Source of the DNA: Vulcanimicrobiota bacterium
GTDB lineage: Bacteria; Vulcanimicrobiota; Vulcanimicrobiia; Vulcanimicrobiales; Vulcanimicrobiaceae
DNA length: 33,876 nucleotides
Assembly (NCBI GenBank): GCA_019232905.1
Contig: JAFANA010000020.1
Location: 1-33,876, forward strand
Direction: 5' to 3'
Shown piece after piece: positions 7,771-16,341 of this stretch (positions within the stretch are counted from its first letter, which is position 1; each line of letters starts with the position of its first letter). Below the pieces are notes generated by a model. That model was not told where the DNA came from. It ran no database searches and saw only the letters and a list, made by a program, of their open reading frames with translations. A program made the position numbers and the translations under genes.

Positions 7771-8670
7771 CTAATCCGTCATCCAGCGGCGGAAGTACCG
7801 GCGTTGGATTTCCTTCTCGGCAGTCGCAAGGCGTTCGCGCATCTCGACGCTCGGCACGCGAACCTTATCGACGAGATGCATCGCTTGCATCAACTTGATC
7901 GTCCACCAGGTGCAGTCGATTTCGAACCACTTCAATCCGTGACGGGCGGAAAACGGAAACGCATGATGGTTGTTATGCCAGCCTTCGCCCCACGAAATCA
8001 ATGCAACCCACCACGAATTGACAGAGCGATCCGCCGTCCGATACGTGCGATAGCCGGCGAAGTGCGCTGCGCTATTCACAAGCCACGTTGCGTGATACGT
8101 GAATACCAAGCGCGCGAAGATGCCCCATACGACCCACGACCAGCCGCCCAGCAAGAACAACACGCCCGCAAGCGCGATCTGCATCGGCACGTGAAGATAG
8201 CGCAACGCCTGATAGAACGGATCGTTCCAGAGATCCGGTGTGAAGCGCTTTTGCTGTTCGAGCGTGGGCAGATTCTCGTTTGTGCGGAACAGCCACGTCA
8301 GGTGAGCCCAGCTCAGTCCGCGGCGAATGCTGTGCGGATCGCCGCGACGGTCGGAATGCGCGTGATGCACGCGGTGCGTCGCGACCCAGTCGATCGGACT
8401 TCCTTGAAATGCTAGCGTTCCTGCAATCGCCGTCGCATATTCGAGCGGCCGCACCATGCGTAACGCGCGATGCGTTAAGGCGCGGTGATAGCAGAGCGTG
8501 ATCCCAAATCCTCCGGTGATCCACGTAATCACGCACGCCGCCGCGAGCGCTGACCACGAGAAGAACATCGGAAAGAACGCAAGGATCGCGCCTAAATGAA
8601 TGATGAGCAGGCCAATACCGGTGGCCCAATTCGGACGGTGTTGCATTGTCCGCGCAAGTTCAAGAATCAC
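7771..8670 (-). CDS. Membrane fatty-acid (acyl-CoA/acyl-lipid) desaturase
   Basis: A 299-residue integral membrane di-iron desaturase that places a double bond in fatty acyl chains. All three His boxes are present and correctly spaced: HRALTH, HRVHHAH and HNNHH. Hydrophobic pairs near the N-terminus (IGLLIIHLGAILAFF, ALAAACVITWITGGFG) and in the middle (IALAGVLFLLGGWSWVVW) give the usual four-helix layout. The start is GTG at 8670 with AAGGG about 10 bases upstream; the ATG at 8646 (MQHRPNW) is an alternative. A perfect TATAAT lies upstream at 8703-8708. The gene is separate from the toxin-antitoxin operon that follows it. Confidence 0.95.
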   Translation of the reverse strand: MILELARTMQHRPNWATGIGLLIIHLGAILAFFPMFFSWSALAAACVITWITGGFGITLCYHRALTHRALRMVRPLEYATAIAGTLAFQGSPIDWVATHRVHHAHSDRRGDPHSIRRGLSWAHLTWLFRTNENLPTLEQQKRFTPDLWNDPFYQALRYLHVPMQIALAGVLFLLGGWSWVVWGIFARLVFTYHATWLVNSAAHFAGYRTYRTADRSVNSWWVALISWGEGWHNNHHAFPFSARHGLKWFEIDCTWWTIKLMQAMHLVDKVRVPSVEMRERLATAEKEIQRRYFRRWMTD

Positions 8671-8702
8671 GATGCCATGCCCTTGGCATTTACAAACGCT
8701 AA

Positions 8703-8708
8703 ATTATA
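8703..8708 (-). promoter_or_regulatory. Desaturase promoter -10 element
   Basis: A perfect TATAAT on the minus strand, 32 bases upstream of the desaturase start, in the 45-base gap shared with the divergent gene at 8716. I see no good -35, so activation by a regulator is possible. Confidence 0.5.
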
Positions 8709-8715
8709 GCCAGGT

Positions 8716-9270
8716 ATGGATCCCTTGCTCGCCGTCTCCCGTCTCCCGAAGCTTGCGCAGAACGCCATGCGTGCATCGGTCGTCGACGCCCTCGAACGCG
8801 GCCGTATGACGCCGCGCGCCGTTATTAATGATGCGCTCATGCGTTTTGAACGCGATGTCCAAAGCGAGGCACCCGACGGCGTGCGGCCGGCCCTTCTGTT
8901 TTCGGAGCGCGACCGGATCGTTCGCGAGCTGCGAGGCTTCATCGACGGACGCCTCGCGACGCGGTTGGCCGCGCTGCGCCACCGTGACGTCTTTGCGACA
9001 GGCGGACGCGCCGCGCCGTTTGACGCAATCGTGCGCAATCGTTTCGGTCACGCCTACGCGATCGTATTGCGTCGCATTCCCCGCGACGGAAGCCGCCTCG
9101 ATCTGATCCGGCGCATTGCGAAGGCGGCCGAACACTATGGGCGCGTTCGGCTCAGCGGCGCGGTGCTCTACGACTTCGCCTCCGGAAGCGCGCGCCTCAT
9201 ACCGGTCTGCGCCGAACGCACAAATCCGATAAGGGTGCCGGCTCGCGCTTCCCGCCGCTCGGTGGCCTAG
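8716..9270 (+). CDS. Unknown protein, divergent from the desaturase
   Basis: A 184-residue soluble protein, not recognised. The first half is helical (LPKLAQNAMRASVVDALERG, then ERDRIVRELRGFIDGRLATRLAAL). The second half looks like alternating strands and a helix (FDAIVRNRFGHAYAIVLRRI, then DLIRRIAKAAEHYG, then LSGAVLYDFASGSARLIPV). The Asp and strand-helix-strand pattern faintly recalls a restriction-endonuclease-like core, but I cannot show the catalytic set. It shares a 45-base promoter region with the desaturase and converges on the LuxR gene, with the two stop codons overlapping by 4 bases (9267-9270). Confidence 0.7.
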   Translation: MDPLLAVSRLPKLAQNAMRASVVDALERGRMTPRAVINDALMRFERDVQSEAPDGVRPALLFSERDRIVRELRGFIDGRLATRLAALRHRDVFATGGRAAPFDAIVRNRFGHAYAIVLRRIPRDGSRLDLIRRIAKAAEHYGRVRLSGAVLYDFASGSARLIPVCAERTNPIRVPARASRRSVA

Positions 9271-9752
9271 ACGATTCCGGCGCGCAGCGCGTGAACGGCA
9301 ACTTGCGTGCGGGCCGTGAGCTGCAGCTTCGCGAGAATATGCGAGATGTGGTTCTTCACGGTTTTGTCGGACAGCCGCAAGCGCAAGCTGATTTCCTTAT
9401 TGGAAAGCCCCTCGGCGACGAGTTTGACGACCTGGAGCTCGCGTTCGGAGAGCAGGGCGCGCATGTCGTTTCCGCTCGGAACCGGTTGAAGGTGTCGCGC
9501 GCGGAGCGGAGTCGCGGCGAGTGACTTCACGGCCGCGATGAAGTGCGCGATCGGAAGGTCCTGCAGTTCGGCAAGGAGTGACTCGTCGACGACCACGTGA
9601 TTCGGCTTGTCTGCGACGGGAGCGTCGGAGGCGCCAAGGACCGTGATTGCCGGATCGAGCTGGAGCAGTCGCGCGACCGCGCTGCGGACAGCAGAATCAG
9701 CACCCGCTACAAAGACTGACGTGACGTCAGGCTGGGATGATGCTAGGGACAT
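9267..9752 (-). CDS. LuxR/NarL-type response regulator with an atypical receiver
   Basis: A 161-residue regulator. The C-terminal HTH is canonical: LSERELQVVKLVAEGLSNKE, then RLSDKTVKNHISHILAKLQL. The N-terminal receiver is short and degenerate. VFVAGADSAVRSAV aligns with the usual VLIADDHxLVR start but lacks the acidic pair. Asp56 (HVVVDESLL) sits where the phospho-Asp would be, and no Lys-Pro follows. Phosphorylation by a kinase is therefore doubtful. The ATG is preceded by GGAAAGG. It is divergent from the STAND-SARP gene, and the shared region carries four phased repeats that may control both. No partner kinase is adjacent. Confidence 0.88.
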   Translation of the reverse strand: MSLASSQPDVTSVFVAGADSAVRSAVARLLQLDPAITVLGASDAPVADKPNHVVVDESLLAELQDLPIAHFIAAVKSLAATPLRARHLQPVPSGNDMRALLSERELQVVKLVAEGLSNKEISLRLRLSDKTVKNHISHILAKLQLTARTQVAVHALRAGIV

Positions 9753-9811
9753 GGTTGCCTTTCCGTGGCTCGGCTGGCGCCTGCATCGTACAAGAGCCGC
9801 CTTTCCCGGGA

Positions 9812-9851
9812 CTTACGGACTAATTACAACACCATTACAAACCGATTACAT
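9812..9851 (+). promoter_or_regulatory. Four heptamer direct repeats with 11-bp period
   Basis: CTTACGG, ATTACAA, ATTACAA and ATTACAT start at 9812, 9823, 9834 and 9845, each separated by 4 bases. The 7+4 arrangement with one-turn phasing is the known binding-site layout of SARP and OmpR/PhoB winged-helix activators. The last copy ends 4 bases before the ATG of a gene that itself encodes a SARP-like winged helix. Confidence 0.7.
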
Positions 9852-9855
9852 TGAA

Positions 9856-12636
9856 ATGGTGCCGTCCGCAATCGTCGAGCGGGTTCGCCTGCGCGGTCGC
9901 TTGGAGCGACTGGCGCCGGCTATTGTCACGCTCACCGCGCCCGCGGGATACGGCAAGACCGCGCTGATCCATTCGCTCTTTGGTGCCGATCCCGGCACGC
10001 GCGTCTGCGACTGCGACGGATTACGGGACGATCTCGACCTCGCGCGCCGGCTGATCCCGGAAATTGACGATCACCTCAGCGACGGCAGCCGCAGCGTAGC
10101 GGAGCGCGTCGCCTTCGCGCTCGACTACATCTCGGAGAACCCCTCCGAGCGCATCGTGTTCGACCGCGCCCGGTTCATCGGGGAACGTCCCGAGTCCCTG
10201 GAATTTCTTATGCGGATTTTGGAGCGGCGGCCCGCCGGCACGACCGTCGTGCTCTCCGCCCGCGAAACGGTTCCGCTGCGTTTGACGCGCTTTGCCGCTC
10301 CGCACGAAATCGTCGTCTTACGCGCGGCCGATCTCGCGTTCGACCGCGACGAGCAACGTGCGCTCTTTGCGCCGTACGTGACGGATGCTGCAGCGCTCGA
10401 GCGGATCTCCCGGATTTCGGAAGGATGGCCGATCGCGGTCTTCCTGCTGCAGCGGTTTGCGCGGGAAGAGCGGCTCGACAAACTGCTGCATCGCCTGGAC
10501 GACGTTGCGTTCGGCGAACTGCACGATTATCTCGTCGATGAAGTGCTCTCGCTCTACGATTCGCCGACGTTGCACGCGTTATTTGCCTGCGCAGCGATGC
10601 CGCATGCCACGGACGCCGACGTTCGCGACGCGTTTCCGGAAGCGCTGAGCGGCAATGCGTTGGCAGAGTTTGCGAAGGAATCGCCCTTTCTGCGCCGCGA
10701 CGCCGAAGGACGCTATCGCGTTCACCCGCTGGTCGCCGCGGCGGTGCTCGAGCATCAGGAAGAACGCAAACGTTTGGTGGTCGCGCAACTCTCGCTCTCT
10801 CGTGAAGCTGAAGGCGATTATTTACGCGCCACGGAGCTGTACATCGCAAACCGCGACTGCGACGCGGCGGCGGCGGCACTCGCGCGTTTCGATGTGCTGC
10901 CGATGGCACGCCCGCCCCAGCGGTACCTGCGACTGCTCAAACGCTTCAATCCTTCGCAAATTCTCCGCTATCCCCACCTCTTCGGCGTTCACGCCTTGAT
11001 GCGGATGTTTCGCGAACCGCCGCAAGCGCTTTTCGACGAAGCGGAATCGCTCTGGCGTACGATTTCGCCAAAAGCAGAAATGCGGGAACGCTACGGGCTC
11101 TTCGTGCTTCGCGTGCATTTGCTCGCTTATCTCGGCGAACACGAGCGTGCGCGAGCGGAAGTGCAGGACGTGATCGGTCGCGTCGAAGGCTCGAGCTTTG
11201 AAACGCCGCTGCTTGCGCTGCGCGCATTCCTTCGTGCGCGTTCCGGCGAGCTTATCGCCGCGAGTGCGGACATCGACCGCGCCCTGCCGGGAACCTTGGA
11301 AGGCGACGCCCTGGCAGCCGCATTGTACGTTACGCTTGCGGCGGAAGTGACGCGCGTGCACGGGGACCGCATGGAAATGCAGTTTCTCGAACGAGCGCTC
11401 GTGCGAGCGCGCGAATCAGGCGTGGAAAACGCGCAGGCGCTGGTCGTTGCCCACATGCTCGTCGCCGCCTGGCTTTGCGGAAACGACGCGCGAGCGCGCA
11501 GCGCGGCTGAAGAGCTCGATGCTTTTGCGGCCGACGGGATCATGGGGTTCGCGTATCTTTGCGGCGCGATGCTGCAGCGCGACGTCGCTCCGGCGCCGTG
11601 TGATCTGCCCGAATTCGTTATATACGGCCAGTTGATCGAGCTCGGCAATTCGCTCGACGAGCGGCGAAGGCTCGAACTTGCGCAGGCGGCGTTCGAGCGC
11701 GCGGCGCGCCTCGGCCACGCATTCCTCTACGTACTTGTTTCGGTTGCCCTCGCAATCGTCGACGAACCGGCGTTTGACGAGCACGCAGCCGCGGCTTCCT
11801 ATCGCGCGGCAGCGATGGATTCGGATGCACTGCGCGGTGCGGTTGCAAGTTTCGTCGAACGAAGAACGGACTGCGGTATGCTCTCGCCGTTCGTTACGCG
11901 CTTGTCGCGCGGCGGAAAAGACGTCGCTCCGCCGATCGAAATCTCGTTTGCAACCGGCCATGTGCGCGTCGACGGTGTTTCGATTGCGATCGTCGGCCGC
12001 GAGCTGGAACTCTTGCTTGCAATCGCGCTGCGACGGGAGCCGTCGTCGCGCGCGCGGCTCGCGTCGCTGCTCTGGCCCGACTTGGACGATAGCGGCGGCC
12101 GCAACGTCTTTAGCGTATGCCTGCACCGGTTACGCGCGCGCTTGCCGCGCCGGGACGTTATCGAACGCGACGGTGACGGGTACCGCCTGCACGCGCGGGC
12201 GTTCGTCGATCTCTGGGAGCTCGATCGCGCCTTCGGTACCGCGCGAAAGAAAGGGTCGCTCAATGAACGCGAGCGCGCGCATCTCGAACGCATCTGGGAA
12301 ACGATCAATGCCGACGCCTCGATTCGCACCGACCAGTGGGAGTGGTTCGAGCCGGCGGCGCAGCGTCTGCGCGACGCGCGCGTCGAACTCGCGCACGTTC
12401 TCGGTGACGATGCGCTCGCGCGCGAAGACGCAGCGATCGCACTGCAGTATGCCAAGGCTGCGCTCGAAGCCGACCGCTGCGATGAGCGCGCCGTGGAGAT
12501 CGGCATTCGCGCGCATTTGATCGACGCCGATCGAGCCGCCGCCATGCGGCTCTTCCGGCAATATCGTACGGCGCTTGCGGCCGAACTCGGCGCGGAACCG
12601 TCCGCATCACTTTCCAACTTGGTGAAAACGGCGTGA
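9856..12636 (+). CDS. STAND ATPase regulator with C-terminal SARP (winged helix + BTAD) domain
   Basis: A 926-residue signal-transduction ATPase. The N-terminal NTPase has Walker A APAGYGKTAL at about residue 28. The expected Walker B is degenerate: IVFDRARF at about 100 keeps one Asp but has Arg where MalT-type proteins have a second Asp. A sensor segment (VVLSARETVPLRL) follows, then several hundred residues of helical TPR-like repeats. From about 695 there is an OmpR-like winged helix (RARLASLLWPDLDD, CLHRLRARLP, VIERDGDGYRL), then a BTAD domain ending AMRLFRQYRTALAAELGAEP. It therefore looks like a MalT-like sensor joined to SARP DNA-binding output. Reading upstream to 9607 would overlap the divergent gene, so I chose ATG 9856, although no Shine-Dalgarno is evident; a leaderless start is possible. 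Its stop overlaps the amidase-like GTG (GTGA). Confidence 0.9.
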   Translation: MVPSAIVERVRLRGRLERLAPAIVTLTAPAGYGKTALIHSLFGADPGTRVCDCDGLRDDLDLARRLIPEIDDHLSDGSRSVAERVAFALDYISENPSERIVFDRARFIGERPESLEFLMRILERRPAGTTVVLSARETVPLRLTRFAAPHEIVVLRAADLAFDRDEQRALFAPYVTDAAALERISRISEGWPIAVFLLQRFAREERLDKLLHRLDDVAFGELHDYLVDEVLSLYDSPTLHALFACAAMPHATDADVRDAFPEALSGNALAEFAKESPFLRRDAEGRYRVHPLVAAAVLEHQEERKRLVVAQLSLSREAEGDYLRATELYIANRDCDAAAAALARFDVLPMARPPQRYLRLLKRFNPSQILRYPHLFGVHALMRMFREPPQALFDEAESLWRTISPKAEMRERYGLFVLRVHLLAYLGEHERARAEVQDVIGRVEGSSFETPLLALRAFLRARSGELIAASADIDRALPGTLEGDALAAALYVTLAAEVTRVHGDRMEMQFLERALVRARESGVENAQALVVAHMLVAAWLCGNDARARSAAEELDAFAADGIMGFAYLCGAMLQRDVAPAPCDLPEFVIYGQLIELGNSLDERRRLELAQAAFERAARLGHAFLYVLVSVALAIVDEPAFDEHAAAASYRAAAMDSDALRGAVASFVERRTDCGMLSPFVTRLSRGGKDVAPPIEISFATGHVRVDGVSIAIVGRELELLLAIALRREPSSRARLASLLWPDLDDSGGRNVFSVCLHRLRARLPRRDVIERDGDGYRLHARAFVDLWELDRAFGTARKKGSLNERERAHLERIWETINADASIRTDQWEWFEPAAQRLRDARVELAHVLGDDALAREDAAIALQYAKAALEADRCDERAVEIGIRAHLIDADRAAAMRLFRQYRTALAAELGAEPSASLSNLVKTA

Positions 12637-13313
12637 TCCATCTCGCGTTTCTGCTCGCACTCGTACACGTCGACGTTCTGATCTCCGCGGGCCACGAAGG
12701 GCGCCCGGCGTCGTGCGCACGCTATCCCAAGCGCGCGTGTAACCTGGGCGCGCAAGGCGAACGCGAATGGACGCCGATCGTCGCTGATGAAGCGACGCGC
12801 GTGTTACGCGAGCAGGGTGTTTCCGTTGCGCGCGAACCCGCAGACTTCGATGGCAATTACGACGTCGACGCTGCGGTATTCATTCACTTTGACGGATCGA
12901 CTTCACCGTGCGCCAGCAGCGCATCAATCGGCTATCACGAGCAGCGGTTCGCGCCTGCCGCGCAACAATGGCGCACGCTCTATTCGCGTTACTTTCCGTT
13001 CGGGTTTCAGCCCGACGACTTTACCGTCGGACTTCGCGATTACTATGCGTTTCGTCAAGTCGACGCGCGTTCGGGATCGCTCGTTCTCGAACTCGGCGAA
13101 TTAACGTGTCCGCAACAGCGCGCGTGGCTCGCACCTCGTCTTACGTTCGAAGGCGACTTGATTGCGTATTTCCTGAGCCGTCTTATCGGCAAAGGGGACG
13201 TGCCGTTGCCGTCGGCCAACATCGCAAATCATGCGTCAACTGCCTTTAGCATTGGCCGCGCTCGTCGCGTCGCTCGCTCTCATTCCACCGTGCGCTCACG
13301 CGTCCGAAACTGA
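12633..13313 (+). CDS. N-acetylmuramoyl-L-alanine amidase (amidase_3)-like protein
   Basis: A 226-residue protein with the amidase_3 layout: VDVLISAGHEG with zinc-ligand His21, a Glu ligand near residue 45 (GAQGEREW), AAVFIHFDGS with His85, and LVLELGEL with the catalytic-type Glu153. This suggests cleavage of the peptidoglycan peptide-sugar amide bond, but family members with other amide substrates exist. The first 12 residues are hydrophobic (IHLAFLLALVHV) and run straight into the first strand, so a signal peptide is uncertain. It starts at GTG 12633, overlapping the TGA of the STAND-SARP gene. Its last 27 residues overlap the next gene by 83 bases and are basic and atypical. Confidence 0.7.
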   Translation: MIHLAFLLALVHVDVLISAGHEGRPASCARYPKRACNLGAQGEREWTPIVADEATRVLREQGVSVAREPADFDGNYDVDAAVFIHFDGSTSPCASSASIGYHEQRFAPAAQQWRTLYSRYFPFGFQPDDFTVGLRDYYAFRQVDARSGSLVLELGELTCPQQRAWLAPRLTFEGDLIAYFLSRLIGKGDVPLPSANIANHASTAFSIGRARRVARSHSTVRSRVRN

Positions 13314-16300
13314 TCCTTTCGCCGGGCTTGCGTGGCGAAGCGCCGGCCCCGCCGTCTCAGGCGGCCGCCTCGGCGCGGTCGCCGGCACGGATCGGGATCC
13401 ATCCTTGTATTACGCGGGCGCAGCGGGCGGTGGTCTCTGGAAGTCCACGAACGCCGGCGCCACGTGGACCAGCGTCTTCGATACGCAGGACGTGCAGTCC
13501 ATCGGCGCGGTTACGATCGATCCGGTCGCAGAAAACATCGTCTGGGTCGGAACCGGCGAGTCGAATCCGCGCAACGACGTGACGCAAGGCGACGGTATCT
13601 ATAAAACAACCGACGGGGCGAAGACGTGGACGCGCGTTTTAATGCTGCGCAATTCGCTCGTGAGCCGTATCGTCGTCGATCCTCGCAATCCCGCGCACGT
13701 TGTCGTCGCCGCGCTCGGCGATCCGTTTGCCGACAGCGAAGATCGCGGCATCTATGTGACGACGGACGGCGGCACGACATGGAAGAAGACGCTCTACCTC
13801 GGACCGTCCGCCGGCGCGTCCGACATCATTGCGGATCCGAAAAATCCCGGGGTGCTCTTTGCCGGCATGTGGCAGTATCGCCGTACCGGCTGGAGTTCCG
13901 AGAGCGGCGGCCCGCAGGACGGCTTGTTCAAATCAACCGACGGCGGCGAAACGTGGACGAAACTTCACGGCGACGGATTGCCGAACGAAACGACGGGCCG
14001 CATCGGCCTTGCCGTTGCCGTTTCAAATCCGCAGCGCATCTACGCGCTCATTGAAACCAAGCATGGACTGCTATGGCGTTCGGATGACGGCGGCGCAACC
14101 TGGCAGATGACGAACGACGATCCGCTGATCAACGAACGTCCGTTTTATTACAGCAGAATCTCGGTCGATCCGACGAACGCCGATCGGGTGTGGACGGAAA
14201 ACGTCCACATGACGGTAAGCGTCGACGGCGGAAAACACTTCGCGATTACGGGACGCGGCATTCACGGCGATCACCACGGAATGTGGATCGCAAACGACGG
14301 ACGCCGGATTATCGAAGCCAACGACGGAGGAGTTGCATTCTCGCGCGACGGCGGCGCAACGTGGCAGTGGGAGAAGAATCTACCCATTTCGCAGCCGTAT
14401 CACATCGGATATTCTCGCGAACGTCCGTATCGTATTTGCGTCGGTTTGCAAGATAACGGCATGTGGTGCGGTCCGTCCAATCCGGTAAATCCTGCCGGCA
14501 TCAGTTCGAGTCAGTGGCTGCGAACGGGCGGCGGTGACGGCACGTGGACGCTCTTCGACCCTCTCGATTCGCGCTACGTATGGCAAAGCGCCGGCGGTCA
14601 GAATTTCGCGGGCGAGGTTTCGATTCACGACTTCACGACGTCGGAAACGCGCGAAATCGGCCCTTACGTGCGCGATCAAAACGTGATCGATCCGAAGGCG
14701 ATGGCCTATCGCTTCAATTGGGAGACGCCGATCGCGTTCGATCCGTTCGATCCCAAACGCGCCTACACGGCAGCGAACGTGCTCTTTACGAGCACCGATC
14801 GCGGGATGACATGGTCGCGCGTCAGTCCCGACCTGACACGCAACGATCCCACGCGTGAGATCGTCACCGGCGGCATTACGCTCGACGGCACGGGTGCCGA
14901 GACGAGCGATACGATTTTGTTCATCGAACCATCGCGCGCGGCTCGCGGCGAACTGTGGATCGGAACCGACGACGGCTACATGCAGTTAACACGCGACGGC
15001 GGTAAGCACTGGAAAAATGTAACGCCGCCCGGTATCGCACCGTTTGGACGCTTCGCGTCGATCGCAGCGTCTTCGGCCGATCCCGCAACCGCATATGCCG
15101 TCTATGACTTGCACATGACGGGCGATCGCCGGCCGTTTGTCTTCGCGACGCACGATTACGGCGCACATTGGAGCAGTATTGCGAGCGGACTGCCGCGCGA
15201 CGACGAAGCACGATCGATCCTCGCCGATCCTCGGGTCGCGCATCTGCTATATCTCGGGCTGGAACGCTCGCTGTGGGCGTCATGGAATGACGGCGCGAGC
15301 TGGCAACGGATTTCGAGTAATCTTCCTGCCGTTTCCGTGCGCGACATCGAATTGCAGCCCGACCGAAACGATCTGCTCATCGCGACGCACGGGCGCGGAG
15401 CGTGGGTGCTCGACGATGCTGCCGCGTTGCAGCAGTACGCGCAGGCCCGTAGCGCAGGGGTCTATTTGGTTCCACCACGCGACGCGATCGAATGGAATCG
15501 CTTCTCGTATTGGGGAACGCGGACGGACGGAGAAGGTCCTGACTATGGTTCGATTCTCACGTACTATTTGGACGCCCCGGCAAAGAGCGTTCCGACCGCT
15601 GAAATCGTCGACGAACGCGGAAACGTCGTTCGCCGGTTCATCAAGCACGATGAAGACGGAAAACAGGTTCCCGATTTAAGCAACGATGCCGGTTTCAACC
15701 GGTTTGCGTGGGATCTCACGAGCGAAGACGTGCATCCGTGGACGTACACGCCGCAGTGGAATCGCGGAAGTTTTGACGGCGGTGCGCCCGTCGTGCCAGG
15801 GCGCTACACCGTTCGTGTGCACGTCGACGGCCGCACGTACGCGCGTCCGCTGGTGGTTCGCCAAGATCCGCGTACGCATTATACGATCGCGCAATTGCAA
15901 GAACGCCGCGCGCGCGTGCAAGCGTTGCTCGCCGATCTTTCGCGCGTCGATGATGCTCTCAATACGCTCGGCGCCGTCGCGGCGAACGGACCCTCGCGGG
16001 CCGCAGCGCTGAAAGCGGCGGGCGACGCGCAACTTGCGCAGCACATCGAGACCCTGGTGCAGCAAGCGCCTGCGCTCGTCGCCTCGTTCACGTCGAATCC
16101 CAAAAACGATCAGGATAACGACTTTCTGCCTGACGTGCTTCGGGAACGTCTGCAAGCGCAGATCGACACGTATTTCGATTCGTTTGCGCCGGCAACGGCC
16201 GAGCAGCGGCGAGAGGACGAGGTACTCCATCGCCTCACGCAAACGCAACTCGGCGCCTTCGCGCCCTTCGCCGCCGGGGTCCGCGATGCGGACTCGCAGT

Positions 16301-16338
16301 TGCGTGCCGCGAAGATGCAGCCTCTAGGCGGAAGCTGA
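13231..16338 (+). CDS. Large secreted BNR/sortilin-like beta-propeller protein
   Basis: A 1035-residue exported protein. A signal peptide (MRQLPLALAALVASLALIPP, then CAHA) precedes repeated Asp-box motifs S/T-x-D/N-G-G/A-x-T-W, such as STNAGATWTSV, TTDGAKTWTRV, TTDGGTTWKK, STDGGETWTK, SDDGGATWQ and SRDGGATWQ. These form the blades of VPS10/sialidase-like propellers. From about residue 745 the fold changes to a beta-rich region (FAWDLTSEDVHPWTY, VPGRYTVRV) and then a helical tail. Such proteins are often labelled glycosyl hydrolases, but no catalytic residues can be assigned, so binding is as likely as catalysis. The start lies inside the amidase-like gene, which implies co-expression. It probably acts in the periplasm or outside the cell. 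Confidence 0.88.
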   Translation: MRQLPLALAALVASLALIPPCAHASETDPFAGLAWRSAGPAVSGGRLGAVAGTDRDPSLYYAGAAGGGLWKSTNAGATWTSVFDTQDVQSIGAVTIDPVAENIVWVGTGESNPRNDVTQGDGIYKTTDGAKTWTRVLMLRNSLVSRIVVDPRNPAHVVVAALGDPFADSEDRGIYVTTDGGTTWKKTLYLGPSAGASDIIADPKNPGVLFAGMWQYRRTGWSSESGGPQDGLFKSTDGGETWTKLHGDGLPNETTGRIGLAVAVSNPQRIYALIETKHGLLWRSDDGGATWQMTNDDPLINERPFYYSRISVDPTNADRVWTENVHMTVSVDGGKHFAITGRGIHGDHHGMWIANDGRRIIEANDGGVAFSRDGGATWQWEKNLPISQPYHIGYSRERPYRICVGLQDNGMWCGPSNPVNPAGISSSQWLRTGGGDGTWTLFDPLDSRYVWQSAGGQNFAGEVSIHDFTTSETREIGPYVRDQNVIDPKAMAYRFNWETPIAFDPFDPKRAYTAANVLFTSTDRGMTWSRVSPDLTRNDPTREIVTGGITLDGTGAETSDTILFIEPSRAARGELWIGTDDGYMQLTRDGGKHWKNVTPPGIAPFGRFASIAASSADPATAYAVYDLHMTGDRRPFVFATHDYGAHWSSIASGLPRDDEARSILADPRVAHLLYLGLERSLWASWNDGASWQRISSNLPAVSVRDIELQPDRNDLLIATHGRGAWVLDDAAALQQYAQARSAGVYLVPPRDAIEWNRFSYWGTRTDGEGPDYGSILTYYLDAPAKSVPTAEIVDERGNVVRRFIKHDEDGKQVPDLSNDAGFNRFAWDLTSEDVHPWTYTPQWNRGSFDGGAPVVPGRYTVRVHVDGRTYARPLVVRQDPRTHYTIAQLQERRARVQALLADLSRVDDALNTLGAVAANGPSRAAALKAAGDAQLAQHIETLVQQAPALVASFTSNPKNDQDNDFLPDVLRERLQAQIDTYFDSFAPATAEQRREDEVLHRLTQTQLGAFAPFAAGVRDADSQLRAAKMQPLGGS

Positions 16339-16341
16339 GGG

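Noticed and set aside
9607-9855. N-terminal extension of the STAND-SARP frame to 9607
   Set aside because: It overlaps the divergent LuxR gene and the phased repeats, and contains no domain sequence.
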